34,276 nucleotides of DNA from Acidobacteriota bacterium (GCA_018269055.1 JAFDVI010000051.1:1-34276), one strand, 5' to 3'. Counted from the stretch's first letter, positions 25,402-34,172 are shown. The notes: generated from the letters alone by a model not told the origin. Translations and numbers: made by a program.

Positions 25402-25442
25402 GAAAAGAAAATCGCCGTTCGATAAGAATATCAAACGGCGAT
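25402..25442 (-). terminator. Intrinsic terminator of the 3D-domain gene
   Basis: Arms 25411-25423 and 25430-25442 form a 13-bp stem with one G-U wobble on the minus strand and a 6-base loop. It is followed by TTTTCTTTTCC, and lies 26 bases beyond the stop at 25469. The asparaginase start at 25376 is only 35 bases further on, so that gene depends on a promoter overlapping the stem, or on read-through. Confidence 0.88.
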
Positions 25443-25468
25443 CAAAGATTGGTGTTCGAGAAAGCAGT

Positions 25469-26125
25469 TTATCGCTTTCGCGATTTTGACGCCCCAAGCT
25501 TCAACACCTGGAGCTGAATCTTACGGCGTCCAAATTGGCGAGCTTCATGTTTATCTGGAACCCAGACGTCAATAATGTTGCCTTTGATCTTTCCGCCGGT
25601 ATCATGCACTGTGTAAACGCCAGTGTATTTTCCTGCCTTAATTTGAACCACGGAACCCAAAGGCAGCACTCGTGGATCAGCAGCAACCACACCTCTGCGC
25701 ACACCAGCACCGCTGCGAGTTCTCCCTTTCAATGAATAGGCTGTCGCCTGAAAGGTCATCGGCTCGCCTAAATCCTCGTCGGGCATCGAAAAAACACGAG
25801 CATCCAACTTGGACTCGTTGGCAGACACTTTGAAGCTTTGCACCGGATTTTGGGGTTTGATCTTCGGTTCAGATATCTCGGCTTCCCGGCTCGAATAGCC
25901 TTTCGCATCATTTATTGCTTTAGCCGGAGTTTCCGAAGCCAAAGCCACTTTATTGAGGTCGGTATTTGATTGCGAGTCGGATGAATTGGGTTTTGTCACT
26001 TGGTTTGGTGACGAGATCGGCGATGTTGGCGTTTGAGCGTGAGCTCCAAACTGAAGAGTCATTGACAAACAAGCTGTACAAACAATTCCCACTGTTTTGT
26101 TAAAGTTCGTAACCATATGATCCAT
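25469..26125 (-). CDS. Exported 3D-domain protein (RlpA/lytic-transglycosylase-like barrel), 218 aa
   Basis: Residues 1-30 are a Sec signal (cleavage AHA-QT). A polar Ser/Thr/Asn-rich linker (31-118) follows, then a 3D domain (about 119-208). The three aspartates that name the domain are visible: A-A-D-P (Asp150), H-D-T-G-G (Asp175) and I-D-V-W (Asp186), with ATAYSLKGRTRSG at the start of the fold. 3D domains form a double-psi beta barrel and occur in cell-wall glycan-cleaving or -binding proteins such as MltA and Rpf-like factors. A wall-remodelling role in the periplasm is therefore likely, but no separate binding domain is present. The start ATG 26125 has AAGGAG close upstream; ATG 26116 is possible. 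It forms its own transcription unit. Confidence 0.88.
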   Translation of the reverse strand: MDHMVTNFNKTVGIVCTACLSMTLQFGAHAQTPTSPISSPNQVTKPNSSDSQSNTDLNKVALASETPAKAINDAKGYSSREAEISEPKIKPQNPVQSFKVSANESKLDARVFSMPDEDLGEPMTFQATAYSLKGRTRSGAGVRRGVVAADPRVLPLGSVVQIKAGKYTGVYTVHDTGGKIKGNIIDVWVPDKHEARQFGRRKIQLQVLKLGASKSRKR

Positions 26126-26400
26126 TCGTCTCCTTGTTAGGGGTTAATCCCAACTTCCAACTAACGCCTCCCCTTTGTGTGGATCAACACAAAAGTCTTC
26201 ACTCAAAACTTCGCCTCGCTTTACGACAGACTCAGTTCCGACTGAGCAGGGGCACCTAAACACGTTTTTTGTTTTCTTTCGTTTGCGCTTCTTTTGCGGC
26301 TTGAGACTGCAACCGCAACGTGTAAGAACTTCACGGCGTTAATAGAAGCATTGATACAACGGCGGGAAGTATAGCATCCGAAATTTTGAATAAAAGGACA
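26126..26400 (-). promoter_or_regulatory. Long structured leader upstream of the 3D-domain gene
   Basis: The 482-base gap 26126-26607 has no gene. On the minus strand a TATACT hexamer (26374-26369) could be a -10 element, although no matching -35 is visible. Between it and the gene lie small perfect hairpins: CTCAGT/ACTGAG with a 4-base loop (26231-26246) and TTTGTGT/ACACAAA with a 6-base loop (26174-26193). A GGGttaatCCC element (26143-26153 region) is close to the RBS. A long structured 5' UTR is plausible; I cannot assign a riboswitch family. The remaining 26401-26607 is AT-rich with a GAAAAATTTTTC palindrome at 26449-26460. Confidence 0.4.
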
Positions 26401-26607
26401 CGATTTCGGGTGATGCGCTAACTTACCTGTTAAGGCGAGCTTAAGTCAGAAAAATTTTTCTAGTTTGGGGAATAAACTGAGTAAAAATGAAATAGTGGTT
26501 TGAAAAGGAACAGGAATCTAATTTTGATTGTGTATGATCCTGCTTCATCCATTTTTTCGGATTTGGGAAGCTCAGGTCAGTTTTGGATAGCAAATTCAGT
26601 AAAAAAT

Positions 26608-27603
26608 TCAGCATTTGGGCAGATCGAAATCAAGTAAAGTTGTGGCCAATTCTGTTGCCGTCAATGTTGCTGTGCCAACTTTCGCTACAACGATTCCCGC
26701 AGCGTGGTTGGCAAGAATGGCAGCTTCCGTAATCGTTGCGCCAGCCGCCATCGCCATTGCAAGCGTAGCAATCACTGTGTCACCTGCGCCTGTGACGTCG
26801 TATACTTCGCGTGCAACAGTGGGGATGTGAGTCAATTTTTCGTCGGCATCAAGCAAGCTCATGCCGTGTTCACCACGAGTAATTAGAACATTGGCGCAAG
26901 TCAGCATCTCACGAATTTTATGCGCGGCAGCAATAAGCGACGCATCGTCTACGATCTCAATTCCACTGGCGCGCTCAGCTTCGGGTTGGTTCGGAGTGAT
27001 GACATCCACTTGTTGGTAACTCAGGAAATTTTTGATCTTGGGATCAAGGCAAACGCGTTTTCCAGCCGTCTGAGTCGCCAAAATAACGGTTTTCAATACG
27101 CGCGGCGTCAGCAGTCCTTTGTCATAATCCGAAATGATAACGATTTCGGCTTCTGCCAGCGCGGACTGAAAGGCTTCGATCACGCGGTTTTCCACTTCCT
27201 CGGAAGCCGGAAGGCGGCTTTCGCGGTCGGCGCGAACCATTTGCTGGCTATGAGCCACGATTCTGGTTTTGCGAGTCGTGGGTCGTGTCGCATCAACAAT
27301 CAATCCATCAATCGTCGCACCCAATTCGGCAAAGCGACGTTTCAATACCTGTCCGGCTTCGTCGTTGCCGATGATGCCAATAGGCCAAGTCTTCGCGCCC
27401 AATTCAAGCAAATTGGAAACGACGTTGCCTGCGCCCCCCAAGTGCCAGGATTCACGTTTGACTTCGACGACAGGCACAGGCGCTTCCGGCGAAATGCGTC
27501 GCACCTCGCCCCAGATAAATTCGTCCAGCATCAAATCGCCCAGCACAATCAATCGGCGATTTGGAAACAGATTCAGGATTTGTTGCGCGCGTTGTTGATT
27601 CAT
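26608..27603 (-). CDS. hldA: PfkB-family D-glycero-beta-D-manno-heptose-7-phosphate kinase, 331 aa
   Basis: The enzyme phosphorylates D-glycero-D-manno-heptose 7-phosphate to the 1,7-bisphosphate, a step in ADP-heptose synthesis for lipopolysaccharide. Typical features are visible: VLGDLMLDEFIWGEVRRISPEAPVPVV near the N-terminus (characteristic of RfaE1/HldE kinase domains), GGAGNVVSNL (56-65), SDYDKGLLT (159-165) and the catalytic motif V-T-G-A-G-D-T with Asp275 as base. It has the kinase domain only; the nucleotidyltransferase half of E. coli HldE is absent, so it is the split form. Its start codon overlaps the stop of the upstream LVIVD gene as ATGA (27600-27603), so translation is coupled. 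Other PfkB sugar kinases are possible but less likely given the RISPEAPVPVV signature. Confidence 0.9.
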   Translation of the reverse strand: MNQQRAQQILNLFPNRRLIVLGDLMLDEFIWGEVRRISPEAPVPVVEVKRESWHLGGAGNVVSNLLELGAKTWPIGIIGNDEAGQVLKRRFAELGATIDGLIVDATRPTTRKTRIVAHSQQMVRADRESRLPASEEVENRVIEAFQSALAEAEIVIISDYDKGLLTPRVLKTVILATQTAGKRVCLDPKIKNFLSYQQVDVITPNQPEAERASGIEIVDDASLIAAAHKIREMLTCANVLITRGEHGMSLLDADEKLTHIPTVAREVYDVTGAGDTVIATLAMAMAAGATITEAAILANHAAGIVVAKVGTATLTATELATTLLDFDLPKC

Positions 27604-29636
27604 ATTCGTGGTTTGCCAAGTCGCGTGATCCAGATGCCCGTTTGAAAGTCATTAAAGAAGATGTTACCGCCGAATATTCGCGCGCTGAAAGTGAAGGGAA
27701 CCTGCTGATGTTCGCCTTCCGTCACGCTTGTTTTCAGGCGAGCGATTTCACGACCTTGCTGGGCAAGATTACCTCGAAGCTCGCCGGAAATATCCAGGAT
27801 GCGTCCTCCGCTGCCGTAAAATCCCATTGCCAGCCAATCTCCATCAGCCCAAACATTGTATGCGCCACCTTCGGGCAAAGCATATTCGGCGACGCGGCGT
27901 GGAGTGTAAATATCTGAGACATCAATTACATGCAGAATGCCGCGGCCAAGCCTGCGCCCGCCCGCTTTCGGATCAAATTCCGCCGGAATGACTTCGTCAC
28001 CGACGAAGACGTAATTTTTATGGCGAAAGACTTCGCGCGTTCCCGCCAGCCATCCTTTGCCGTAAAGGTCCGCGTGATTGAAGCGCAGTTGGCTAACCAA
28101 TTGGGGATGTTCAGGTCTTCCACCGCGAATTCCCGCGCCAACGTCCAAAATCACCAATCCGTCGCGCCAGTACGCCAGATAAGCCAGTCCGTCTTTGACT
28201 TGCACGTCGTGCAAATGACGGCTTCCCAGGCTCATTCCGGCCATCGTGTTTTCAAGTTGCGATTTCGCAACCGGCAAGGCGAGTTCCCAACGCGCCACCT
28301 GTTTAGGCGTTTTCGCATCGCGAAAATCAATCACCCGCATTGAACCGGTTGCGTCGTCGGTCAGATACACATAATGACCGTCAATGAATGCGCTGTGAAC
28401 CGATCCGCTGATGGTTTCCGTGAACGAAGAAAGGATTTTGGGATGCGCCAAATCCGACGTGTCCAGAAACAGCAACCCGTTTTGGCGATTGGATGCGCCT
28501 TCGCGCGTCAATACGCCAATTCGCCCATCAGCGGTCAAACTGAAATCCGGCAGAGTGCGAGCGTCAACCTTGAGCGTATCAGTCAAGACAGGATGTTTCA
28601 GATCGGAGATGTCGTAAACACGAAGCTCGTCGGCCAACGTCGCAACATAAAGATAGTTGCCGAACGGCCATAATTCCGAGGCTTGAAGCGTTCCCAGCGG
28701 AATCCTGCCGATGGTTTCCAGTTCGCGTTCGACGTTTCGCGGGGTAATGGTAAGCATGCTTGATGCGGATTTACCGCCCGCCGAAGCCGTGACGGTGTAT
28801 TTGCCGGGTCGCGGAGCGACGAATGCTCCATCGGTTTCCACGCTCGCTTCGCCATCTGCCGTCCAGCGAATGTTGGCGGCTGTAGTCACCTCGCCGGTTT
28901 CGCTTTTAGTTTCGGCTTTAAAGCGAACCACATCTCCCACGCGCGCCGCCGTTTGGGTTGGCGTCAAACTAACGCTGTGAATCTCGCTTTTGGCGATTTC
29001 GATGAAGACGCGGTCGCTGATGCCTTCAGCGCTGGCGATAATAGTGACCTTGCCCGCAGCCAATCCGTTGACTTGTCCCGTCGCATCAACCGTTGCCAAT
29101 CTCGGATTGCCCGATGTCCAATTGATCTGAACGTCTTTTCTCAACCCTCCGTGAACATCCATCGCTTTGGCGACCAGTTTCAAGCTGTCGCCAACCATCA
29201 GTGTGGAAGTTGGTTTTGCGATTTCGATGGAGGCCAAACGAGGTGGTTTGATGTGAATCGAAGCGCGAACCTGTTTGCCGCCGACAATCGCGACGATTTG
29301 AACTTCACCCGGCGCAAGCAGGTTGATATTGCCGTCAGCGTCAATCGTCGCCAGGTCGTTCGGCAGCGCGATCCAGAAACCGGCTTTGATTTCCGTCTGG
29401 CGGCCACGATCGTCGGTTGTCATGGTTTTGAGGCGCAGTAGCTGCCCGGCTTCGACTTCGGCGTTGGTCGGAACGATTGAGATGGAGCCAGGCTTTCCGG
29501 TTTGCGCTTGTGGCGAGGCAGGCTGGAAAACAAAAAGCGCAAACAGAAAACCAAGAAGCGCAAAAACAATTGTCGAAAACGTTTTTGCGCTTCTTTGGGA
29601 CTGTAGCGCAGATTGAGCTTGCCTACGGGTATTCAC
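27600..29636 (-). CDS. Exported Big2-LVIVD surface protein, copy 2, about 678 aa
   Basis: The protein has a signal segment (FSTIVFALLGFLFALFVF) and three bacterial Ig-like Big2 repeats (about 45-125, 130-205 and 210-295; e.g. ATVDATGQVNGLAAGKVTI). A beta-propeller of LVIVD repeats follows (about 300-678; e.g. LRVYDISDLKHPVL, LFLDTSDLAHPKIL). The frame is open to 29885 but overlaps the upstream paralogue there. The first codons after that gene's stop (29665) that could start are TTG 29657 and GTG 29636. I prefer GTG 29636, though neither has a good RBS. The propeller is clearly homologous to the upstream copy, down to long near-identical stretches, so the pair arose by tandem duplication. Its stop overlaps the heptose kinase start. 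Function is probably extracellular adhesion or binding; no ligand can be named. Confidence 0.8.
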   Translation of the reverse strand: MNTRRQAQSALQSQRSAKTFSTIVFALLGFLFALFVFQPASPQAQTGKPGSISIVPTNAEVEAGQLLRLKTMTTDDRGRQTEIKAGFWIALPNDLATIDADGNINLLAPGEVQIVAIVGGKQVRASIHIKPPRLASIEIAKPTSTLMVGDSLKLVAKAMDVHGGLRKDVQINWTSGNPRLATVDATGQVNGLAAGKVTIIASAEGISDRVFIEIAKSEIHSVSLTPTQTAARVGDVVRFKAETKSETGEVTTAANIRWTADGEASVETDGAFVAPRPGKYTVTASAGGKSASSMLTITPRNVERELETIGRIPLGTLQASELWPFGNYLYVATLADELRVYDISDLKHPVLTDTLKVDARTLPDFSLTADGRIGVLTREGASNRQNGLLFLDTSDLAHPKILSSFTETISGSVHSAFIDGHYVYLTDDATGSMRVIDFRDAKTPKQVARWELALPVAKSQLENTMAGMSLGSRHLHDVQVKDGLAYLAYWRDGLVILDVGAGIRGGRPEHPQLVSQLRFNHADLYGKGWLAGTREVFRHKNYVFVGDEVIPAEFDPKAGGRRLGRGILHVIDVSDIYTPRRVAEYALPEGGAYNVWADGDWLAMGFYGSGGRILDISGELRGNLAQQGREIARLKTSVTEGEHQQVPFTFSARIFGGNIFFNDFQTGIWITRLGKPRI
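29545..29598 (-). other. Terminator-like hairpin inside signal-peptide codons of the second LVIVD gene
   Basis: On the minus strand, arms 29595-29581 and 29567-29553 pair perfectly for 15 bp (one bulged base then extends the stem by two) around a 13-base loop. They are followed by a T-rich stretch (GGTTTTCTGTTTGCGC). The stem falls within the codons for the hydrophobic core of the signal peptide, about 40 bases after the probable start at 29636. It could end transcription of the upstream paralogue or act as an attenuator. Confidence 0.65.
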
Positions 29637-29664
29637 TGCGGACCGGTGTCGCTCCAATTCGGAT

Positions 29665-31680
29665 TTATTCGCCCGGCGAAGTTGTTGAACCTTTCTGTTT
29701 CGGTTTGCCGAGTTTGGTGATCCAGATGCCGGAGTTGATGTCATTGAAGAAAATGTAATCGCCAAACTGGCGCGCTCCCCAGGTGAAGGGAACATTGGGA
29801 CGATAACCTTGCGGATCGCCAGTCCAGAGCCGGGAAATTTCACGGCCTTGTTGGTACAGATCGCCGCGCAATTCGCCGGAAACATCCAGCACGCGGCCTC
29901 CGCCGCCGTAATAACCCATCACCAATACGTCGTTTTTAACCCAGACATTGTGCGCGCCACCTTCGGGCACAGCATATTCCGCAACTTTGCGCGGATTGTT
30001 GATGTCGCTGACATCCACCACGTGTAGCACGCCGCGCGCCGGAATGCGGTTTTTGGCGATGATGTCGAATTGGGCTGGGAAGACTTCGTCGCCCACGAAA
30101 ACGTAATTTTTATAGCGATATACTTCATGCGTTCCGGCCAGCCAACCATCGCCATACAATTCGTTGTGGTTGAATCGAAGTTGGCTGACGAGTTTCGGGC
30201 TTTCGGGCGAGCCGCCTTTGATGCCCGCGCCGACATCCAGAATCACCAACCCATCGCGCCAGTATGCCAGGTACGCCAATCCGTCTTTGATTTGCACGTC
30301 GTGCAGGTAACGGCCTCCCTCGCCAAACCCTTCATTTGTCGGTTTCGGCCCGCGCAGCGGGACTTCCCATCTCGCGACTTCTTTCGGATTTTTCGGGTCT
30401 TTGAAACTGATGACGCGCATGGAACCGGTCGCGTCGTCGGTCAGATACACATACTGGCCGTCAATATAGGCGCTGTGTACGCCGCCGGTAACGGTTTCCG
30501 TATATTCCGAAAGCACTTTCGGATGCGCCAGATCAGAAGTGTCCAGAAAGACAATGCCGTTTTTGCGGCTGGAAGCGCCTTCGCGCGTCAACACGCCGAT
30601 TTTGCCATCGGCGGTCAGACTGACATCATTGACCACGCGCGCGTCCACTTTGACTGTGTCGGTGAGTTTGGGATTTTTCGGATCGGAAATGTCATACACC
30701 TGCACCTGATCCGCAATCGTCGAAACGTAGATGTAATCGCCGAACATCCATTGTTCGGAAGCCTGAATGTCTTTCAAACGGATGCGGCCAACCGTAATCA
30801 ATTCGCGTTCGGCATTTCGCGGCGTAACGACGATGGTTGCCGCAGCCGATTGTTCGCCGACCGAAGCCGTCACGACATACGTCCCTGGATTGTTCGCGAC
30901 AAATGCGCCGTCGCTTTCAATCGTCGCGCCACTGCCGCTGACCGCCCAGCGAACGGCGGCGCTTTTGATTGCCGCCCCGCTCGCATCTTTGGCCAATGCG
31001 TTGAAGTGAATGACATTACCCGTGAGAGTGTCGCTGGTGCGCGGTTCGACGGCGATACTACGAACATTGCTTTTAATGGCTTCGACTTCCAAATCGCCTG
31101 CGACGCCTTCGGCCTTGGCGGAAATTTTGGCTTTGCCCGCGGCAACACCTGTGATTAACCCCGCCGAATCTACCGCTACCGATGCCGGATTGTCGGATAC
31201 CCAGTTGAGTTTCACATCTCCGCGCGGATCTCCATTCGAGCCGATCACTTTTGCATTGAGCTTATATGTTCCACCGATGACCAATGGCGCGCCAAGCTTC
31301 GAGATTTCTACGGTTTTGACCTTTGCCGGTTTGACGCGAATCGTCGCACGCGCAGGGCGGCCATTGACGACGGCGATGACCTGAACTTCACCCGGCGCAT
31401 AGAACGTGATTTTTCCGTCCGCGTCTGCAACTGCAAGATCACCGGGCAGCGCCACCCAAAAACCAGCTTTAATCTCGCTTTGTTTGCCATTGTCATCTGT
31501 GGAAATGGCTTTGAGTTGAAGTTGCTGGCCGACTTCGGCTTCGCTGGTGGCAGGAGTGATCGCCACGCCTTTCGGCGATTGCGCCGATGCGGAGCCGATG
31601 GTGTACCTCGAAAACATTGCGAAAGCCGCTACGCAGAGCAGCAGGACGAGAAGCGAAACACGCTTGCGAATGGCGGTCAT
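29665..31680 (-). CDS. Exported Big2-LVIVD surface protein, copy 1, 671 aa
   Basis: The start ATG 31680 has GGAGGAT nine bases upstream; a longer in-frame extension to 31764 has no support. The Sec signal (LLVLLLCVAAFAMFS, cleavage near ASA-QS) is followed by three Big2 Ig-like repeats (e.g. VAVDSAGLITGVAAGKAKISAKAEG). A propeller built of LVIVD repeats follows (e.g. VQVYDISDPKNPKL, VFLDTSDLAHPKVL, MRVISFKDPKNPKE). It has a Gly-rich segment, MGYYGGGGRVLDVSG, near the C-terminus. The next gene, 28 bases on, is a tandem paralogue. The Ig-plus-propeller architecture suggests a surface-exposed or periplasmic binding protein. It starts 105 bases after an exported protein of unknown function. Confidence 0.87.
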   Translation of the reverse strand: MTAIRKRVSLLVLLLCVAAFAMFSRYTIGSASAQSPKGVAITPATSEAEVGQQLQLKAISTDDNGKQSEIKAGFWVALPGDLAVADADGKITFYAPGEVQVIAVVNGRPARATIRVKPAKVKTVEISKLGAPLVIGGTYKLNAKVIGSNGDPRGDVKLNWVSDNPASVAVDSAGLITGVAAGKAKISAKAEGVAGDLEVEAIKSNVRSIAVEPRTSDTLTGNVIHFNALAKDASGAAIKSAAVRWAVSGSGATIESDGAFVANNPGTYVVTASVGEQSAAATIVVTPRNAERELITVGRIRLKDIQASEQWMFGDYIYVSTIADQVQVYDISDPKNPKLTDTVKVDARVVNDVSLTADGKIGVLTREGASSRKNGIVFLDTSDLAHPKVLSEYTETVTGGVHSAYIDGQYVYLTDDATGSMRVISFKDPKNPKEVARWEVPLRGPKPTNEGFGEGGRYLHDVQIKDGLAYLAYWRDGLVILDVGAGIKGGSPESPKLVSQLRFNHNELYGDGWLAGTHEVYRYKNYVFVGDEVFPAQFDIIAKNRIPARGVLHVVDVSDINNPRKVAEYAVPEGGAHNVWVKNDVLVMGYYGGGGRVLDVSGELRGDLYQQGREISRLWTGDPQGYRPNVPFTWGARQFGDYIFFNDINSGIWITKLGKPKQKGSTTSPGE

Positions 31681-31785
31681 AGCGAAATCCTCCGAATTGG
31701 CGAGTTTTGTTGAAGATGGATCACAGCCGGGCGAACTTATAGCACTCGCTGAGAAACGGAACAAGATGACCGGAAACAGAAGCTG

Positions 31786-32562
31786 TTATTGCAGAGCCGC
31801 GCGAAGTTCGTCTTCAAAGAGTTTTGACAGTTTTACGCCACGGGAATCTTCGTTTGACATAGCTTGGAGTACCGTACTCCACGGTTTGATTTCTTTGGCT
31901 CTGCCTCCGGCAATGAATTCCAGGTTGGGTTCGGTTTGAAAGCGGGCTACACCAAGTTTTACTTCCCGCACTTTCCAGTCGGCTTTGAGTTCGCGGCGAA
32001 GCATTTCACCGTAATAGGCAGTAATTTGCTGAAACATCTGTTGATCGGTTTGCGCAGTCGTATGTGACGTGTGGTAACCGGCAATTAAATTATCCAGCCG
32101 GCGCAAACTGCTGCGCGTGTAATCCAGTTTGCCGACGCGTTTTTCCAGCTTCATCACATGCAAAGGCACGCTGCCGACAAACACACGCCCATCGGGAATC
32201 AAATCTTCCAGCGCGTGGCGCGGTCGGGTGGTTTCTTTGAACGCCGCGTCGGAATCGTACAGCAATCCGTATCCAGGAACGGACGCAGCTCTTCCTTTGC
32301 GCGAAGACGTGTTAGCGGTCAGCGGATAAAACAATTCCAGAACGCGGCCATCGCTCAGTTTGGTTCGCGTGAACTTGCCTGGCTGTTTATCCAGGTTGCC
32401 TTCTTTTTCGTTCGCCAACAGCCTTTGGCTATCTGCGAAACTGATGCGGCGCGGACTCGAATTGTATTTTGGAGCTTGGTTGGCAACGGCTGCCGCTTGA
32501 AATAAGAGTGTAAGAAAGAGAATTGGCAAAAGCGGTTTGGGGCTGAAGCGTTGAAATTGCAA
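31786..32562 (-). CDS. Exported protein of unknown function with TTG start, 258 aa
   Basis: No family is recognised. The only credible start is TTG 32562, preceded by AGAGAGG seven bases away; no ATG precedes the signal segment (LLPILFLTLLFQAAAVA-NQ). The mature protein is basic and polar, with segments such as LSDGRVLELFYPL, ALEDLIPDGRVFVGSVPLHVMKLEKRVGKLDYTR (only part shown here) and a Tyr-rich YYGEMLRRELKADWKVREVKLGVARF region. There are no Cys residues, repeats or transmembrane segments past the signal. It begins 33 bases after the ybeY stop, so it is probably the third gene of the phoH-ybeY transcript. A role outside the cytoplasm is likely; nothing more can be said. Confidence 0.7.
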   Translation of the reverse strand: MQFQRFSPKPLLPILFLTLLFQAAAVANQAPKYNSSPRRISFADSQRLLANEKEGNLDKQPGKFTRTKLSDGRVLELFYPLTANTSSRKGRAASVPGYGLLYDSDAAFKETTRPRHALEDLIPDGRVFVGSVPLHVMKLEKRVGKLDYTRSSLRRLDNLIAGYHTSHTTAQTDQQMFQQITAYYGEMLRRELKADWKVREVKLGVARFQTEPNLEFIAGGRAKEIKPWSTVLQAMSNEDSRGVKLSKLFEDELRAALQ

Positions 32563-32595
32563 GTACTACCTCTCTTGATTTTGCTGCCGCTGGGG

Positions 32596-33105
32596 TTACA
32601 GCAGGTCTTTTCTCAGTTTTTTCTCCAGCCGATTCATTTCACCATGATCGGTTTCGTGGTCATAACCGGCCAGATGCAATGTGCCGTGGATAATCAGATG
32701 TTGGATTTCCGTTTCGAACGTCAGGCCGAGTTCGGCGGCATACGCTGCGGCAGTTTCGACCGAAATGACGACATCGCCCAGATGTGCGTTGCCATCTTCA
32801 GGGAAAAAGTTGTCAGGGGATTCGTGATAAGCAAATGAAAGAACGTCGGTGGGTTTGTCAATTTGCCGATAATTTCGGTTCAATCGGCGCATTTCCCGGT
32901 CACGAATAAAGCTGATGGTCAGTGTGGCGTCCTGGCGGCCAATTCGATCCAGCACGGCCCGCGAAAGTTGCGACACCGCTTTCAGATCAAGCTTGAATTG
33001 CCGCTGCCGATTCAGGACTTCAATTTCAAAGTACTCAATCTCCTTGTTTCCTTGTCTCCCTGTCTCCGCGCCTCGCTTAGAGGCTGATCTTTTTGTTGTG
33101 CTCAT
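32596..33105 (-). CDS. ybeY: Endoribonuclease YbeY, rRNA maturation factor, 169 aa
   Basis: YbeY is a zinc-dependent single-strand RNase needed for 3'-end maturation of 16S rRNA and late 70S quality control. The metal site H-G-x-L-H-L-x-G-Y-D-H is complete: His140, His144 and His150, in HGTLHLAGYDH. Upstream are the conserved R-x-L-N-R-x-Y-R-x-x-D-x-P-T-D-V-L-S-F block (74-91) and H-L-G-D-V-V-I-S (108-115). The ATG 33105 overlaps the end of phoH by 29 bases, a conserved phoH-ybeY arrangement. The N-terminal 25 residues are basic and polar and longer than in most homologues; a later start is possible but no ATG lies there. Confidence 0.95.
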   Translation of the reverse strand: MSTTKRSASKRGAETGRQGNKEIEYFEIEVLNRQRQFKLDLKAVSQLSRAVLDRIGRQDATLTISFIRDREMRRLNRNYRQIDKPTDVLSFAYHESPDNFFPEDGNAHLGDVVISVETAAAYAAELGLTFETEIQHLIIHGTLHLAGYDHETDHGEMNRLEKKLRKDLL

Positions 33106-34102
33106 CGTAGGCTTTGATAATCATCTGCACCAATTGATGCCGAACCACATCGCGTTCGTCGAATTGAATGAACGCGATGCCTTCGATGTTGCTGACCACG
33201 CGCTGGGCTTCGACCAGACCGGATTTGCGTCCCGAAGGCAGGTCAATCTGCGTCACGTCGCCCGTGATAACGGCTTTCGATCCGAACCCGATGCGCGTCA
33301 AAAACATCTTCATTTGTTCGGAAGTGGTGTTTTGTGCTTCGTCCAGGATGATGAATGAATCCGACAGGGTTCTGCCGCGCATAAACGCCAGCGGAGCGAC
33401 TTCAATAACGCGTTTTTCCAGAAACTTCGTTGCGCGTTCGAAATCCATCAAATCGAACAGCGAGTCGTACAAAGGCCGAAGGTACGGATCAACCTTGTCC
33501 TGCAAATCGCCGGGCAAAAAGCCCAGCTTTTCCCCCGCTTCGACTGCGGGGCGAGCCAACACGATTCGATTGACGCGTTTGGCGATCAAATACTGTACGG
33601 CCATCGCCACGGCCAAATAGGTTTTTCCGGTTCCCGCAGGGCCGATGCCGAACACGATGTCGTATTCTTCAATGGCTTCCATGTATCGTTTTTGATTTGG
33701 GCCTTTGGCGGTGACCTGTTTGCGGCCAGCCGGATTGATGCGTTTTTGGCCGGTCAGCAGTTCGCGCAAATTGGAAGTGCGGTCGTCGGCAATCTGTTTG
33801 AATGCAGCGCGAAGTTCGTTGGATGAGGGCGTGCGGCCTTCGGTGAAAAGCTGGCTGAAATCTTTCAGGATGCGTTCAACGATGGCCACGTCGGCTTCGT
33901 CGCCTTCGACAATCAACTCGTTGCCGCGTCCTCCGACGGTGACACTCAACAACGATTCCAGATACTTGATGTTCTGATCGTGTGGGCCGAACAAGGTTTC
34001 CAGCCCGCGCTCCGGCAATGTGATCTTCAGACTTCTCAGTGGCTTGTCTCTCTCCGTCAGATAAAGCTGTTTTGAACTCTTAAAACGCGTTCGCAATCGC
34101 AT
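33077..34102 (-). CDS. phoH: PhoH-like ATPase, 341 aa
   Basis: PhoH-like proteins are cytoplasmic P-loop NTPases linked to RNA metabolism, and adjoin ybeY in many genomes. The Walker A motif G-P-A-G-T-G-K-T is at 154-161 (from ATG 34102) and a Walker B motif I-I-L-D-E-A-Q-N follows. The conserved GEKLGFLPGD, RGRTLSDSF and VVRHQLVQ segments are present. The N-terminal part matches the KH-like region of PhoH-L. An in-frame ATG at 34174 exists, but it directly abuts the T-tract of a terminator (34179-34208) and would leave no room for a promoter or RBS. The ATG at 34102 is therefore preferred, though it also lacks a clear RBS. Confidence 0.93.
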   Translation of the reverse strand: MRLRTRFKSSKQLYLTERDKPLRSLKITLPERGLETLFGPHDQNIKYLESLLSVTVGGRGNELIVEGDEADVAIVERILKDFSQLFTEGRTPSSNELRAAFKQIADDRTSNLRELLTGQKRINPAGRKQVTAKGPNQKRYMEAIEEYDIVFGIGPAGTGKTYLAVAMAVQYLIAKRVNRIVLARPAVEAGEKLGFLPGDLQDKVDPYLRPLYDSLFDLMDFERATKFLEKRVIEVAPLAFMRGRTLSDSFIILDEAQNTTSEQMKMFLTRIGFGSKAVITGDVTQIDLPSGRKSGLVEAQRVVSNIEGIAFIQFDERDVVRHQLVQMIIKAYDEHNKKISL

Positions 34103-34172
34103 CAACGAATTGCTTTTGTTGAACGAATTGAAAGCTACTACACGATTTGGAAAAGTGTCAATCCGGCAAACC

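Noticed and set aside
26126..26180. GGGGTTAATC word resembling part of the c-di-AMP (ydaO) riboswitch
   Set aside because: It is on the + strand, pointing away from the 3D-domain gene, and the other conserved blocks of the ydaO motif are missing.
30070..31158. 362-codon open frame antisense to the first LVIVD gene
   Set aside because: Shadow of the real minus-strand gene; no RBS or recognisable domain.
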